Positions 8,296 to 17,377 are shown, counted from the first letter of the stretch. The stretch: 64,000 nt of DNA from Nocardia pneumoniae NBRC 100136 (GCF_000308755.1 NZ_BAGF01000006.1:1-64000), one strand, 5' to 3'. Translations and numbers: made by a program. The notes: a model not told the origin generated them from the letters alone.

Positions 8296-8322
8296 TTGTC
8301 CACAGCCCGTGAGTTATCCACA
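8296..8322 (+). other. two DnaA-box 9-mers in tandem
   Basis: TTGTCCACA (8296-8304) and TTATCCACA (8314-8322) lie in the same orientation, 18 bases start to start. They match the actinobacterial and the E. coli DnaA-box consensus respectively. They sit in the spacer between 6C and the ssd start codon. This is not the chromosomal origin: no dnaA, dnaN or gidA genes are nearby. Confidence 0.7.
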
Positions 8323-8374
8323 TTCGGCGCAGACCCCCTTCTTTGCTCGGCCGGACTCGGTCACGCTGACCTGC

Positions 8375-9484
8375 ATGAATCTCGACCACTCGGCGCCGGG
8401 CGGCACGCCGCCGGCGCTCGTGCTGATCCACGACGCCCGCTTGCGTGACGAAGTCCGGCGCATCGCGGCCGCCGCCGAGCGGACCCTAGACGAGCCGTCG
8501 CAACCCGTCGGGAGGCATGCCTGGACCGGCGCGGCGTTGGTGATCCTCGACACAGATGCCGCACGAGAAGTGGCGGCCGGGGGATATCTGCGCCGGACCG
8601 GGGTGGTGCTGGTAACCGACGGTGAGCCAGGGTTGCTCGATTGGCAGGTCGCGGCATCGGTCGGCGCGGAGCGGGTTATCCCTCTGCCTGGCTCCGCGGT
8701 GGGCCTCATCGAGATGTTTGCTGAGTACGGCGAGCAGCGTGCGGGCGACGGAGTGGTCGTCGCCGTGGCCGGGGCAGGCGGTGGGGCAGGAGCGTCCACC
8801 CTGGCCGTCGCGGTCGCGCTGCGCGCCGCCGCCGAGGGGTTCCGGCGAGCGACCTTGCTGGTCGACGGCGCACCTTTCGGAGGAGGGCTCGACCTGCTCC
8901 TCGGCATCGAGACAACAGCGGGCTTGCGCTGGCCCGACCTGGTCGTCGAGGACGGACGGGTATCCGCGGCCGCTCTGCACGGCGCGCTGCCCGCGGCCGC
9001 GCCCGGCCTTGCCGTGCTGTCCTGCGCTCGATGCGGTGCGGGACGGTTGCCGCGTGAACTCGGCGCTGCCGGTGTCCGCGCGGTGCTCGAAGCAGGCCGT
9101 GCCGCAGGCGATTTCGTAGTTTGCGACATTTCGGGTGAGCGGGGGCCGCATGCCGACCAGATGCTCGACGCGGCGGATCTCGTCGTGTTGGTCGTTCCGG
9201 CCCGGCTGCGCGCGGTCGCCGCCGCCGAAGCGATGTCCGCCCATATCGCGCGCCGAAACCCGAACCAAGGCTTGATCGTTCGCGGACCCGCACCCGGTGG
9301 GCTACGCGGAGAAGAGGTCGCCGAAGTGCTCGACCTTCCCCTGCTCGCCGCCGTCCGCGCGCAAACCGGGCTGGCGCACCGCCTGGAGCGCGGCGCGGTC
9401 TCGGTGCGCCGCCGTGGACCACTGCGCGACGCCGCCGACGCGGTCCTCGGTGTACTCAGCGCGCCAGCCGGGCAGCGACGGTGA
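8375..9484 (+). CDS. ssd: septum site determining protein Ssd / TadZ-like MinD-superfamily protein
   Basis: 369 residues from the ATG at 8375; the frame is open further upstream, but through 6C. The N-terminal half resembles a receiver-like domain. The second half is a ParA/MinD-type domain with a degenerate P-loop (GAGGGAGAST), where the usual Lys of the deviant Walker A motif is not seen. VVCDISGE is in the Walker B position. The C-terminus contains NPNQGLIVRGPAPGGLR and a LLAAVRAQ stretch, matching my recollection of Rv3660c. It is the first gene of the Tad pilus cluster, so a TadZ/CpaE-like role in placing the pilus ATPase is likely; a role in septum placement is known for Rv3660c. Confidence 0.85.
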   Translation: MNLDHSAPGGTPPALVLIHDARLRDEVRRIAAAAERTLDEPSQPVGRHAWTGAALVILDTDAAREVAAGGYLRRTGVVLVTDGEPGLLDWQVAASVGAERVIPLPGSAVGLIEMFAEYGEQRAGDGVVVAVAGAGGGAGASTLAVAVALRAAAEGFRRATLLVDGAPFGGGLDLLLGIETTAGLRWPDLVVEDGRVSAAALHGALPAAAPGLAVLSCARCGAGRLPRELGAAGVRAVLEAGRAAGDFVVCDISGERGPHADQMLDAADLVVLVVPARLRAVAAAEAMSAHIARRNPNQGLIVRGPAPGGLRGEEVAEVLDLPLLAAVRAQTGLAHRLERGAVSVRRRGPLRDAADAVLGVLSAPAGQRR

Positions 9485-9521
9485 CGAGGCGGCCGCGAAT
9501 GAGCGTCAGCGAGGTGCGGGG

Positions 9522-10706
9522 ATGAATGGGATATTGACGCGTGAGCTGCTGGATCGAGTGCGCGAGCGACTGGCCGCCGAGACAGGTGATCCGGATCCGG
9601 CGCAGGTCGCCGCCGCCATCCGGGCCGAGGCAGGCGGGGTGCTCGGCGACACCGACCTGCTGCGGGCGCTGCGGTTGTTGCAGACCGAGATGACCGGCGC
9701 GGGCGTGCTCGAACCGTTGCTGCACGATCCTGATGTCGCGGACGTGCTGGTGACCGGTCCGGACGCGGTGTGGATAGATCGCGGGCGTGGACTGGAGAAG
9801 ACCTCCATCACGTTCCCCGACGAGGCCGCGGTCCGGCGGCTCGCGCAGCGCCTGGCGCTGTCGGCGGGGCGGCGGCTCGACGACGCACAACCTTGGGTGG
9901 ACGGGCGACTGTCCGGAACCGGTGCAGCGCTGGGCGATTCGTTCGGTGTCCGGTTGCACGCGGTGCTCGCGCCGGTCGCCCATGGCGGCACCTGCCTTTC
10001 ACTGCGCGTACTTCGCCCGGCTACGCAGGGGTTGGACGCGCTGGCCGCGGCGGGTGCGGTGCCGGCGGAGGCAAAGTTCTTGCTGGAGCGCATTGTTCGG
10101 GCACGGCTGGCGTTCCTGGTGGTCGGCGGTACCGGGGCGGGTAAGACGACGCTTCTGTCCGGCCTGCTGGCCACGGTGCATCCGACGGAGCGGATCATCT
10201 GCGTCGAGGACGCCGCCGAGCTCGCACCACCCCATCCGCATGTCGTCCGCCTGGTCGCAAGGACCGCGAACGTCGAGGGCGTCGGTGCGGTCACCGTGCG
10301 CGATCTGGTCCGCCAGGCGCTGCGCATGCGTCCGGACCGAATCGTGGTCGGCGAGGTCAGGGGAGCCGAAGTCGTCGACCTGCTGACCGCGTTGAACACC
10401 GGTCACGACGGCGGCGCTGGCACCGTGCACGCCAACTCGCCGCAGGAGGTCCCCGCACGGCTGGAGGCCCTTGCCGCGTTGGGTGGAATGGACCGCGCGG
10501 CTCTGCACAGCCAACTCGCCGCCGCGGTCCAAGTCGTCCTTCATGTGCATCGCCGATCCGACGGAATCCGCGAACTGCGTGAGATCGGCCTGGTGCACCG
10601 CACCGACGGTGGCCGGGTGCGGATCACGCCCGCCTGGCACACAGCGGGCGAGGCTCCCGCCGCCGCCGATCTGTCCCGCCTGCTCGCCGAACGGCTCGAC
10701 CGATGA
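9522..10706 (+). CDS. tadA: Tad pilus assembly ATPase TadA/CpaF
   Basis: 394 residues; type II/IV secretion ATPase that drives Flp pilin assembly at the inner membrane face. Walker A is GGTGAGKTT, the Asp-box/Walker B region is RIICVEDAAEL, and an arginine-rich block RMRPDRIVVGEVRGAE followed by NTGHDGGAGTVHANS is the family's His-box signature. The start ATG at 9522 follows GAGGTGCGGGG and lies 37 bases after ssd. Its stop overlaps tadB by 4 bases. Confidence 0.93.
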   Translation: MNGILTRELLDRVRERLAAETGDPDPAQVAAAIRAEAGGVLGDTDLLRALRLLQTEMTGAGVLEPLLHDPDVADVLVTGPDAVWIDRGRGLEKTSITFPDEAAVRRLAQRLALSAGRRLDDAQPWVDGRLSGTGAALGDSFGVRLHAVLAPVAHGGTCLSLRVLRPATQGLDALAAAGAVPAEAKFLLERIVRARLAFLVVGGTGAGKTTLLSGLLATVHPTERIICVEDAAELAPPHPHVVRLVARTANVEGVGAVTVRDLVRQALRMRPDRIVVGEVRGAEVVDLLTALNTGHDGGAGTVHANSPQEVPARLEALAALGGMDRAALHSQLAAAVQVVLHVHRRSDGIRELREIGLVHRTDGGRVRITPAWHTAGEAPAAADLSRLLAERLDR

Positions 10707-11497
10707 GTGCGGCGATGGTGTGTCTCGCGCTGGCGCTGGTCGCTGTTCCCGCGCCTGGATCACGGCGCCGGTTCGCTCGGATGTTCAGCGCACGAGGCGA
10801 GCCTCGAAGGCCCGCGTGGGGTGCCATGGCCCGCGCCGGTGCCCTCGCAGGCGTTGTAGCCGTGCTCGTCCTGCTCGGACCAGGTCCTTTCCTGGCGGCG
10901 AGCATGATCGCGGGGACGCTGGCGCTGCGGGCCCGCCGATCCGCGCGAGACCGGCGCCGGAACGTCGAGCGCGGCTACCTGCTCGAGGCGTTGGAAGCGG
11001 TCATCGGCGAATTGCGGGTAGGAGCCCATCCGAGTGCGGCCGCCGACGTCGCGGCGCGCGAGGTGCACGGCGAGTCGGCACGCGTCTTCGCCGTCGGCGC
11101 CGCACGCAGTCGGCTCGGCGGATCCGCCGCCGAGGGGCTGCTACTGCCGGAGTCTCTCGTCGCGGCGGAGCTGTCCCGTATCGCGGCCGCGTGGCAGGTC
11201 GCCGAGCAGCACGGTCTGGCACTCGCCGAGTTGTTGTCAGCAGCCCGTATGGATCTCGCGGAGCGCATACGGTTTCACGGCCGCACCACCGCCGCGCTGG
11301 CCGGTGCCCGCGCCACCGCCGCGGTTCTGGCTTGCCTGCCGTGTCTCGGTGTCGCGCTCGGCCAGATGATGGGCGCTTCTCCGCTGGGTGTCCTCTTCGC
11401 CTCATCCGCTGGCCAAGTGCTGTTACCCCTTGGCACCGGGCTGGCCTGTACCGGACTGCTGTGGACCGATGTCATTACACGAAAGGTACTGGTATGA
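10703..11497 (+). CDS. tadB: Tad pilus inner-membrane platform protein TadB
   Basis: 264 residues, type II secretion F domain protein. Two N-terminal hydrophobic spans (about 1-18 and 36-68) are followed by a cytoplasmic part with the GELRVGAHPSAA motif, and two C-terminal spans (about 200-225 and 235-255). It starts within the ATGA overlap with tadA. With TadC it forms the membrane platform on which TadA acts. Same order as Rv3658c. Confidence 0.85.
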   Translation: MSAAMVCLALALVAVPAPGSRRRFARMFSARGEPRRPAWGAMARAGALAGVVAVLVLLGPGPFLAASMIAGTLALRARRSARDRRRNVERGYLLEALEAVIGELRVGAHPSAAADVAAREVHGESARVFAVGAARSRLGGSAAEGLLLPESLVAAELSRIAAAWQVAEQHGLALAELLSAARMDLAERIRFHGRTTAALAGARATAAVLACLPCLGVALGQMMGASPLGVLFASSAGQVLLPLGTGLACTGLLWTDVITRKVLV

Positions 11498-11722
11498 GAG
11501 CGCTTTCGCGTCGGTTGGCGAGGGCGGGATTGTGGGTGACCAGTTTCGGTGTCCTGTCACCGTCCAGGTTGCCGGTGTCCGTGTCGCCGCACGGAGACGG
11601 CCGTGAACAGTCCCGCAGTCACGACGATCTCGCGGACGGTACGAACGGCGCTGTCGCCGTGCGCCGACCACCGGTCATGCGGTGGGCGAGGAGATTTCAT
11701 GCTCCGAAAGGGGAGGGTTGGG

Positions 11723-12343
11723 ATGACAGTGACGACGCAGACGGTCGCACCGCTGCTGCTGTCGGCGATCGCCTTGGCACTGCTGCCGGGACGAGTGGCG
11801 GTCGGTCGGCGGTTGCGTGCCCTCCGCCAACCGGTCGGCGGGCAGGCCGAGGCGTCGAGTGGAGGACGGAACGTCGATCCTCTGGCCGCCGCCTCGGTCT
11901 TCGATCTGCTGGCTGCGTGCCTGCGAGCCGGCCTGCCGATGGCGGACGCGGCCCGGGCTGTGGCGCCCGAGGCGCCCGAACCGCTCGGTGGAGCACTGCG
12001 GCGGGCCGCAGATCTGCTCGCACTGGGCGCGGACGCGGCCACCGCCTGGGAACAGGTCGCCCGGGATGGCGCCGGGCGTCCGGGGGCCGACGAGATCGAG
12101 TCACTGGCCAGGATGGCGCGCCGATCGGCTCGGTCCGGTGCGTCACTGGCGGTCGCGGTGGGCGAGCTGGCCGGCCAGCGCAGGGCCACGGTCGAAGACA
12201 CGGCCGCCGCGAAGGCGGAACGCGCGGGCGTGCTGATCGGCGGACCGCTGGGCTTGTGCTTCCTTCCCGCATTCGTCTGCCTCGGCATCGCGCCCGTGGT
12301 CATCGGCTTGGCGGGCAGGGTACTCGGCGGCGGTCTGCTGTGA
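11723..12343 (+). CDS. tadC: Tad pilus inner-membrane platform protein TadC
   Basis: 206 residues. One N-terminal span, then the short F-domain core (FDLLAACLRAGLPMADA, AGADEI-like stretch, ARRSARSG), then two closely spaced C-terminal spans. Start choice: GGGAGG (11711-11716) lies 6 bases before the ATG at 11723. An in-frame ATG at 11699, preceded by GGAG, is an alternative adding 8 residues. The 225 bases separating it from tadB hold no gene I can support. Matches Rv3657c in position and size. Confidence 0.8.
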   Translation: MTVTTQTVAPLLLSAIALALLPGRVAVGRRLRALRQPVGGQAEASSGGRNVDPLAAASVFDLLAACLRAGLPMADAARAVAPEAPEPLGGALRRAADLLALGADAATAWEQVARDGAGRPGADEIESLARMARRSARSGASLAVAVGELAGQRRATVEDTAAAKAERAGVLIGGPLGLCFLPAFVCLGIAPVVIGLAGRVLGGGLL

Positions 12344-12511
12344 TCCGGCCGAGCAGCGTCCTGCGGACAACGCGTTCATGCGCCGCGATCGCGCGGATTC
12401 GGATCGGTCAGCTGGATTCGCGGCGGTGGCGTGAGGTCACGGGGCCTCGTCCGTCGAGGAAAACGTGCTCGTGCGGAGCGGCCGCACGAGCCGGATCGAG
12501 AGGGGAATCGG

Positions 12512-12751
12512 GTGCGTATCGAGCGGGTGACGAGGTCGGTCGGCCAGCGACTGAAGGCTATATATACGGGCCTGCGCGGGCGAGCGGTGCAGGTGTTGGT
12601 CGCGGAGGACGGCATGAGCACGGCGGAGTATGCGATCGGCACGATCGCGGCGGCGGCGTTCGGTGCGGTGCTCTACGGCGTGGTGACGGGCGACAGCATC
12701 GTGAACGCGCTGACGAAGATCATCGACCGGGCGCTGAACACGTCGGTGTAG
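12512..12751 (+). CDS. Flp-type pilin (DUF4244 family, Rv3656c-like)
   Basis: 79 residues from a GTG at 12512 preceded by AGAGGGGAAT. The diagnostic stretch is EDGMSTAEYAIGTIAAAAFG (about residues 35-54), a pilin-like hydrophobic helix with Glu near its start, followed by TGDSIV and a short amphipathic tail. It should be processed after the Gly before MSTAEY and polymerised into a thin pilus by the TadA/B/C machinery. No prepilin peptidase gene is present in the window. The leader here (about 37 residues) is longer and more basic than I recall for Rv3656c. Confidence 0.85.
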   Translation: MRIERVTRSVGQRLKAIYTGLRGRAVQVLVAEDGMSTAEYAIGTIAAAAFGAVLYGVVTGDSIVNALTKIIDRALNTSV

Positions 12752-12756
12752 GCGGC

Positions 12757-13128
12757 GTCATCGGTGGCCGCCGGTGTCACCGGCGGCCGGGGCCGAGTGA
12801 CGACCGAGGGGCGGTCACAGTCGAGGCGGCGCTCGCGCTGGCCGCGGTGGTCGCCACCGTCGTGCTGTGTCTCGGTGCCTTGCTGGCGGCGTCGACGCAG
12901 GTCCGCTGTGTCGACGCCGCCCGCGAGGCGGCGCGTTTGGCCGCGCGGGGCGATCACGGCAATGCGGTACCCGCGGCCCGACGGATCGCCCCGCCGTCGG
13001 CCGACATCGCTGTCCGGACCGATGGCGCCCACGCCGTCGCCGTCGTCTCCGCCCGAACTCCCCTTCTGCCGCTGCTCACGCTCCGCGCCGAGGCGGTCGC
13101 GACGCTCGAGCCGGGGACTGCGCCGTGA
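12757..13128 (+). CDS. TadE-like pilus minor subunit, start codon not found
   Basis: The readable product contains SDDRGAVTVEAALALAAVV (from 12796), a hydrophobic helix and CVDAAREAARLAARGD, typical of TadE/Rv3655c proteins: a single N-terminal helix and an exported domain. In this frame there is no ATG, GTG or TTG between the pilin gene and the helix. The first in-frame GTG (12847) falls inside the helix. A GTG at 12764 is in another frame and would fit with a one-base shift in the GC-rich run at 12780-12800. The coordinate given is the approximate open start. Its stop overlaps the next gene (GTGA). Confidence 0.7.
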   Translation, partial: VIGGRRCHRRPGPSDDRGAVTVEAALALAAVVATVVLCLGALLAASTQVRCVDAAREAARLAARGDHGNAVPAARRIAPPSADIAVRTDGAHAVAVVSARTPLLPLLTLRAEAVATLEPGTAP

Positions 13129-13742
13129 CTGCGACGTTCTCGGTCCGCTCGCTGGCACGGTCGGCGTCGGCCGGACACCGATGCGCCACCGGTGGCGGTG
13201 CTCGTCGGACCGGGAGAACGGGCGTCACGCGGCGTACGGCGGAACTTCAGCGCGTGTACAGAGCGGAAGGGGCGAGCCACTGTGAGGGGAAGCACGCAGG
13301 TGATGCCGGTCATGGACTTCAGCGCTGCGGGCAGCCCCGTCGCGAAGCCCTTCACCGGACCGGGCGCTGGGCATGGCGCCGGTGTGCGGGGGTAGTTCAT
13401 GGCGAGGACGGTCTGGCGACCGTGTTCGCGGGCTCGGCATTGGTGGCGCTGATCGGAGCCACATTGTTGATCGCGCACGTGGGCGCCGTAGTGGTGGCGC
13501 GACATCGCGCGCAGGCAGCGGCGGATATGGCGGCGCTGGCAGCGGCGAGCGCATTGGTGCAGGGCGTGGATGTGGCGTGCGCCGAGGCGGAAGAGGTGGC
13601 GCGGCGAATGGAGACACACATCCGGATCTGTGCGGCCGCGGAGTGGGACGTCACCGTCACTGTCGAAACGAATGTACCAATAGGTCTGTATGGCGATCGG
13701 AGCGTCGGAGCGATCGCTAGAGCCGGACCGGTTGAAGAGTGA
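13125..13742 (+). CDS. TadG-like / Rv3654c-like pilus-associated membrane protein
   Basis: 205 residues from the GTG at 13125, which overlaps the TadE stop as GTGA. The first 88 or so residues are basic and low in order (many Arg, Gly, Thr). Then EDGLATVFAGSALVAL begins a single membrane span, followed by the family signature VARHRAQAAADMAALAAASAL and a pair of Cys. The signature is shared with Rv3654c, where the protein is much shorter, so the basic N-terminus is unusual. A start at the internal GTG 13443 would remove it. Last gene of the Tad cluster. Confidence 0.7.
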   Translation: MTATFSVRSLARSASAGHRCATGGGARRTGRTGVTRRTAELQRVYRAEGASHCEGKHAGDAGHGLQRCGQPRREALHRTGRWAWRRCAGVVHGEDGLATVFAGSALVALIGATLLIAHVGAVVVARHRAQAAADMAALAAASALVQGVDVACAEAEEVARRMETHIRICAAAEWDVTVTVETNVPIGLYGDRSVGAIARAGPVEE

Positions 13743-14028
13743 AGAGTTCGATACACAACCGCCCGAGCGTCGCTTAGTGTGGCGGAAAGCGGAATTCTAC
13801 CGGCCGGTCAAAACCAGGGCTCGCGCAATTTCCCCAGTGCTCGGGATATCAAAAACGAATGAATGCGCATGTTCGCAACAGATGGTGTGGCAATAGGCTA
13901 GTTAACATGAATTCTTTCCTTTTTATTCCGGGGGTCGACGTGGTGCCATCCCATTGGGAGCTGTCTCAACGGTCCCGGCGGGTGCGCTGGCAACCTGGAC
14001 AAGCGATCACATGCCGGGCTCCGGATCG

Positions 14029-16413
14029 TCACGAATCGGCCGAGGCAGCGTCATCGTCGGCCAATGCGGCCAGTACGGCGGTGAGCAGGCGTGCCGCGCC
14101 GGCCTTGTCCAGCGGGTGGTTCCCGTTGCCGCATTTCGGCGATTGAACGCAGGAGGGACAGCCAGCGGCACAGCCGCAGGACTCGATGGCAGCGAGGGTC
14201 GCCGAAAGCCACCGCCGGAGCTGCGCGAACCCGCGCTCGGCGAAACCGGCGCCGCCTGCTTGACCGTCGTAGACGAAGACCGTGGGCAGCCCGGTGTCCG
14301 GATGCTCGGCCGTGGAGACGCCGCCGATGTCCCATCGGTCGCAGGTCGCCACCAGCGGCAACAGGCCGATCGCCGCGTGCTCGGCCGCGTGCAGCGCTCC
14401 CGGAACGTCCTGGGGCTCGATTCCGGCCAGCGTCAACAACTCGGGCGTCACCGTGTACATCACGGCTCTCGTGGGGAGCGTTCGCGGGGGGAGATCGAGT
14501 TCCACCAGGTCGAGCACTTCACCGGTGGAAAGCGTGCGCAGGTAGCCGATCACCTGACTGGTGACCCGCACCTGTGCCAGCGCCGTCGTCACGTGACCGT
14601 GGCGGCGGTGCTCGGTCATCGTCTCGATGGTGATCGAGGTGGTCTGCCGCGCGCTGGTGGTCCATCCCGGTTCCGCCGCGTGCACGAAGGCCACGCCATC
14701 CTCGAGATCCAACTCGTCGACCACGTAGGTCTCGCCCTGATGCAAGTGCACGGCGCCCTGGTGCAGCGTGGCCTGCGCCCGTCCCGCGTCGGTGGTGCCC
14801 AGGAGCCTGCCGGTCTCGCCGTCCACGATGGCAACCGGCGCGCCGATTCCACCTCGGACGTCGACCGCGTCGTGCGGCTGCGTCTCCGCGGTCACGTACC
14901 ACCGCGCGCCGCTCTGTGCTCCGCGCCGTCTGATCAGCCCTTTCGCGGTCAGGTCGTGCAGGACTTCGCGCGCGCCGAGCTCGTCCACCTCGCTGTCGGT
15001 GAGCGGCAGCTCCAGCGCGGCACACAGCAGTTGCGGACCGAGCACGTAGGGGTTGCGCGGATCGGTGATGGTGGCCTCGACCGGTTTGTTCAGCAGCGCG
15101 TCCGGGTGGTGGACCAGGTAGGTGTCGAGTGGATCGTCCCTGGCCACGAGCAGCACCAGCGATCCCTGGGTCCGTCGGCCCGCCCGCCCGGCCTGCTGCC
15201 AGAACGATGCGACCGTACCGGGAAAACCCGAGATGACCACGGCGTCCAGCCCCGCGATATCAACGCCGAGTTCCAGCGCGTTGGTCGTCGCCGCGCCCAG
15301 CAGCGACCCGTCCGACAACGCCGCTTCCAGGTCGCGCCGATCCTCCGCGAGGTAGCCCGCGCGATAGGACGCCACCCGCCCGGCGAGGTCAGGGTCGATG
15401 TCGGTCAACAACCGCCTGGCATCCATCGCGGTTTGCTCGGCGGCCCGGCGTGACCGGACGAAGGTCAAGGTCCGCGCGCCTTCCGCCACCAGATCCGCCA
15501 TGATCCGCGCTGCCTCCGCGGTGGCCGCCCTGCGGACCGGGGCGCCGTTTTCGCCGGTCACCGCGGTGAGCAGCGGCGGCTCCCAGAGCGCGACCGTGCG
15601 CGGCCCCTGCGGTGAGCCGTCCCGCGTGACCGCCGCACAGGGCGCGCCGATCAGCCTCGACGCGGCGGCCGCCGGGTCGGCCGTGGTCGCCGAGCACAGC
15701 ACGAACACCGGATCGGCGCCGTATCGGGCGGCGATCCGCCGCAGCCTGCGCAGCACCAGCGCGACGTGCGAGCCGAAGATCCCGCGATAGGCGTGGCATT
15801 CGTCGACGATCACATAGCGCAGCCTGCGCAGCACGCGCGCCCAGCGCTGGTGCGACCGCAATATGCCCAGGTGAAGCATGTCGGGATTGGTGAAAATCCA
15901 GCGCGCGTTGGCGCGCACCCACTGCCGGATCTCGGCCGGTGTGTCACCGTCGTAGGTGGCCGGATGGATATCCCGCAGCGGGCCTTCGTGGGTCAGTTCC
16001 CCGACGGAACGCAGCTGATCGGCGCCGAGCGCCTTCGTCGGAGCCAGGTACAGCGCGGTGGCTTTCGGATCCGTTTGCAGCGTGGTGAGCACCGGAAGCT
16101 GATACCCGAGCGACTTGCCCGACGCGGTCCCGGTGCTCACGACCACGTGTTCGCCTTCGAAAGCCAGGTCTGCCGTCTCGGTCTGATGACTCCAGGGCGC
16201 GGCTACGCCTGCGTCGTGCAACGCCGCGATCACATCCGGCGATGCCCATGTGGGCCAGGCGGTGCGATCGGCCGCCCGCGGCGGCAACTCGACGACATGG
16301 GTCAGCCGGGGGTCGTCACCCGGGACTCCGGCTAGGACACGATTCAGCAACGATGTCCCGTAGGGCAGGTCGGTTCGGGGCCGCGCGGGGCCTGCCGAGC
16401 CCGCTGGATTCAC
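14029..16413 (-). CDS. DEAD/DEAH-box helicase with C-terminal Cys cluster (Rv3649-like)
   Basis: 794 residues from GTG 16413 (the frame is open to an ATG at 16491, giving up to 820). The N-terminal RecA domain has motif I TGTASGKS and motif II VDECHAYRG. The second RecA domain has VDIAGLDAVVISGFPG and QQAGRAGRR (motif VI). The C-terminal DUF1998-type region ends with CGCAAGCPSCVQSPKCGN, a four-Cys metal site. Such proteins (Hrq1/YprA-like) are ATP-dependent 3'-5' DNA helicases linked to repair. It lies divergent from cspA, as in Rv3649/Rv3648c. Start is uncertain: no good ribosome site. Confidence 0.88.
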   Translation of the reverse strand: MNPAGSAGPARPRTDLPYGTSLLNRVLAGVPGDDPRLTHVVELPPRAADRTAWPTWASPDVIAALHDAGVAAPWSHQTETADLAFEGEHVVVSTGTASGKSLGYQLPVLTTLQTDPKATALYLAPTKALGADQLRSVGELTHEGPLRDIHPATYDGDTPAEIRQWVRANARWIFTNPDMLHLGILRSHQRWARVLRRLRYVIVDECHAYRGIFGSHVALVLRRLRRIAARYGADPVFVLCSATTADPAAAASRLIGAPCAAVTRDGSPQGPRTVALWEPPLLTAVTGENGAPVRRAATAEAARIMADLVAEGARTLTFVRSRRAAEQTAMDARRLLTDIDPDLAGRVASYRAGYLAEDRRDLEAALSDGSLLGAATTNALELGVDIAGLDAVVISGFPGTVASFWQQAGRAGRRTQGSLVLLVARDDPLDTYLVHHPDALLNKPVEATITDPRNPYVLGPQLLCAALELPLTDSEVDELGAREVLHDLTAKGLIRRRGAQSGARWYVTAETQPHDAVDVRGGIGAPVAIVDGETGRLLGTTDAGRAQATLHQGAVHLHQGETYVVDELDLEDGVAFVHAAEPGWTTSARQTTSITIETMTEHRRHGHVTTALAQVRVTSQVIGYLRTLSTGEVLDLVELDLPPRTLPTRAVMYTVTPELLTLAGIEPQDVPGALHAAEHAAIGLLPLVATCDRWDIGGVSTAEHPDTGLPTVFVYDGQAGGAGFAERGFAQLRRWLSATLAAIESCGCAAGCPSCVQSPKCGNGNHPLDKAGAARLLTAVLAALADDDAASADS

Positions 16414-16849
16414 GAGACGATCCACGCCACACGCTCGGAAAGTGTGAAACGTGTGCGTCCGGGAAGCATCACCTGCCATTTCGATACCCAATAGCGACCT
16501 GGGTCACAGCTGGATTGCCGAACGTCGACTCGGTTATCAGAAGGCAAACGAACTGTAAGTCCGGATTCCGCCATTGTGTCCCTCACCTGCGCATTCGCAA
16601 GATCAACTTTTTTGCAAATTGTCGGTAACTCGACTGTTGAATTGCCCGGAGACATGGTTCACTGGTTCCTGGTCGCAAGCTTCTGTGTTCGAGGGACGGA
16701 TCCAAAGTCCAAACCGTCAGCAGGATCGATGTTGCGAACGGTGTGCTTGGTGCTTTCCTGCAGGGGGAACCAACAGTACAGCGGTCGGAACGGACCCGGT
16801 GGACGAACCCAGTTGTCCGCCGTTCCGGTAAGAAAAGAGAAGGAACAGA
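16414..16849. other. divergent intergenic region helicase / cspA with long cspA leader
   Basis: 436 bases with no gene I can support. It is less GC-rich than its surroundings around 16590-16640 (TTTTTTGCAAATTG). TTGCAA and TTGAAT elements occur there but spaced 19 bases apart, so I do not assign a promoter. If transcription of cspA starts there, its untranslated leader is about 200 bases, as in other cold-shock genes. Confidence 0.45.
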
Positions 16850-17056
16850 ATGGCACAGGGAACTGTGAAGTGGTTCAACGCGGAGAAGGGGTTCGGCTTC
16901 ATCGCGCCCGAGGACGGCTCCGCTGACGTCTTCGTCCACTACTCCGAGATCCAGGGTTCGGGCTTCCGCACCCTCGAGGAGAACCAGAAGGTCGAATTCG
17001 AGGTCGGTCAGGGCACCAAGGGCCCGCAGGCCACCGGAGTGCGTGCGCTCAGCTGA
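16850..17056 (+). CDS. cspA: cold shock protein
   Basis: 68-residue single cold-shock domain. RNP1 is KGFGFIAP and RNP2 is VFVHYSEI. It starts [14 protein letters not shown] as in Rv3648c and actinobacterial CspA. It binds single-stranded RNA/DNA and acts as an RNA chaperone. AGAAGGA (16838-16844) is a strong ribosome site 5 bases before the ATG. The gene is followed by a strong terminator, so it is probably monocistronic. Confidence 0.97.
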   Translation: MAQGTVKWFNAEKGFGFIAPEDGSADVFVHYSEIQGSGFRTLEENQKVEFEVGQGTKGPQATGVRALS

Positions 17057-17073
17057 GCGGCGCAAGATCCACC

Positions 17074-17112
17074 GCTCGTCCCCCACCGCCGCAAGCGGGG
17101 TGGGGGACGAGC
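17074..17112 (+). terminator. terminator of cspA
   Basis: A perfect 14-bp inverted repeat (17074-17087 with 17099-17112, arm GCTCGTCCCCCACC) encloses a smaller CCGC/GCGG pairing. It is followed by TATAT rather than a T run. It begins 17 bases after the cspA stop. Confidence 0.85.
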
Positions 17113-17377
17113 TATATCTGGGGTAGACACGGCCCGCGCGAACCGGCGGAACGCCCGTCGAACACGGCTGCCGCGCCGAGGTGGCGAAAAGACAGGGCAT
17201 ACTGGCTTGAACTGACGCGCGTACCCTCAGTGGTTCGAGTCGCAAGCACTCGACCACACGCGGCGTCACGGTATAAACGTGTCTGGTGGCGACGTACAGC
17301 CGTCGCAGCCGCTTACCCCCAGCCGCGCGCAGCGGAAACAACGCAGCGCGGGTCGATAAGGAAAGGTGTATTCGCCG

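Noticed and set aside
10471..13128. 885-codon open frame across the Tad genes
   Set aside because: It runs in another frame over tadA-tadC and the pilin. It is open because of high GC content; only its last part is the TadE-like gene.
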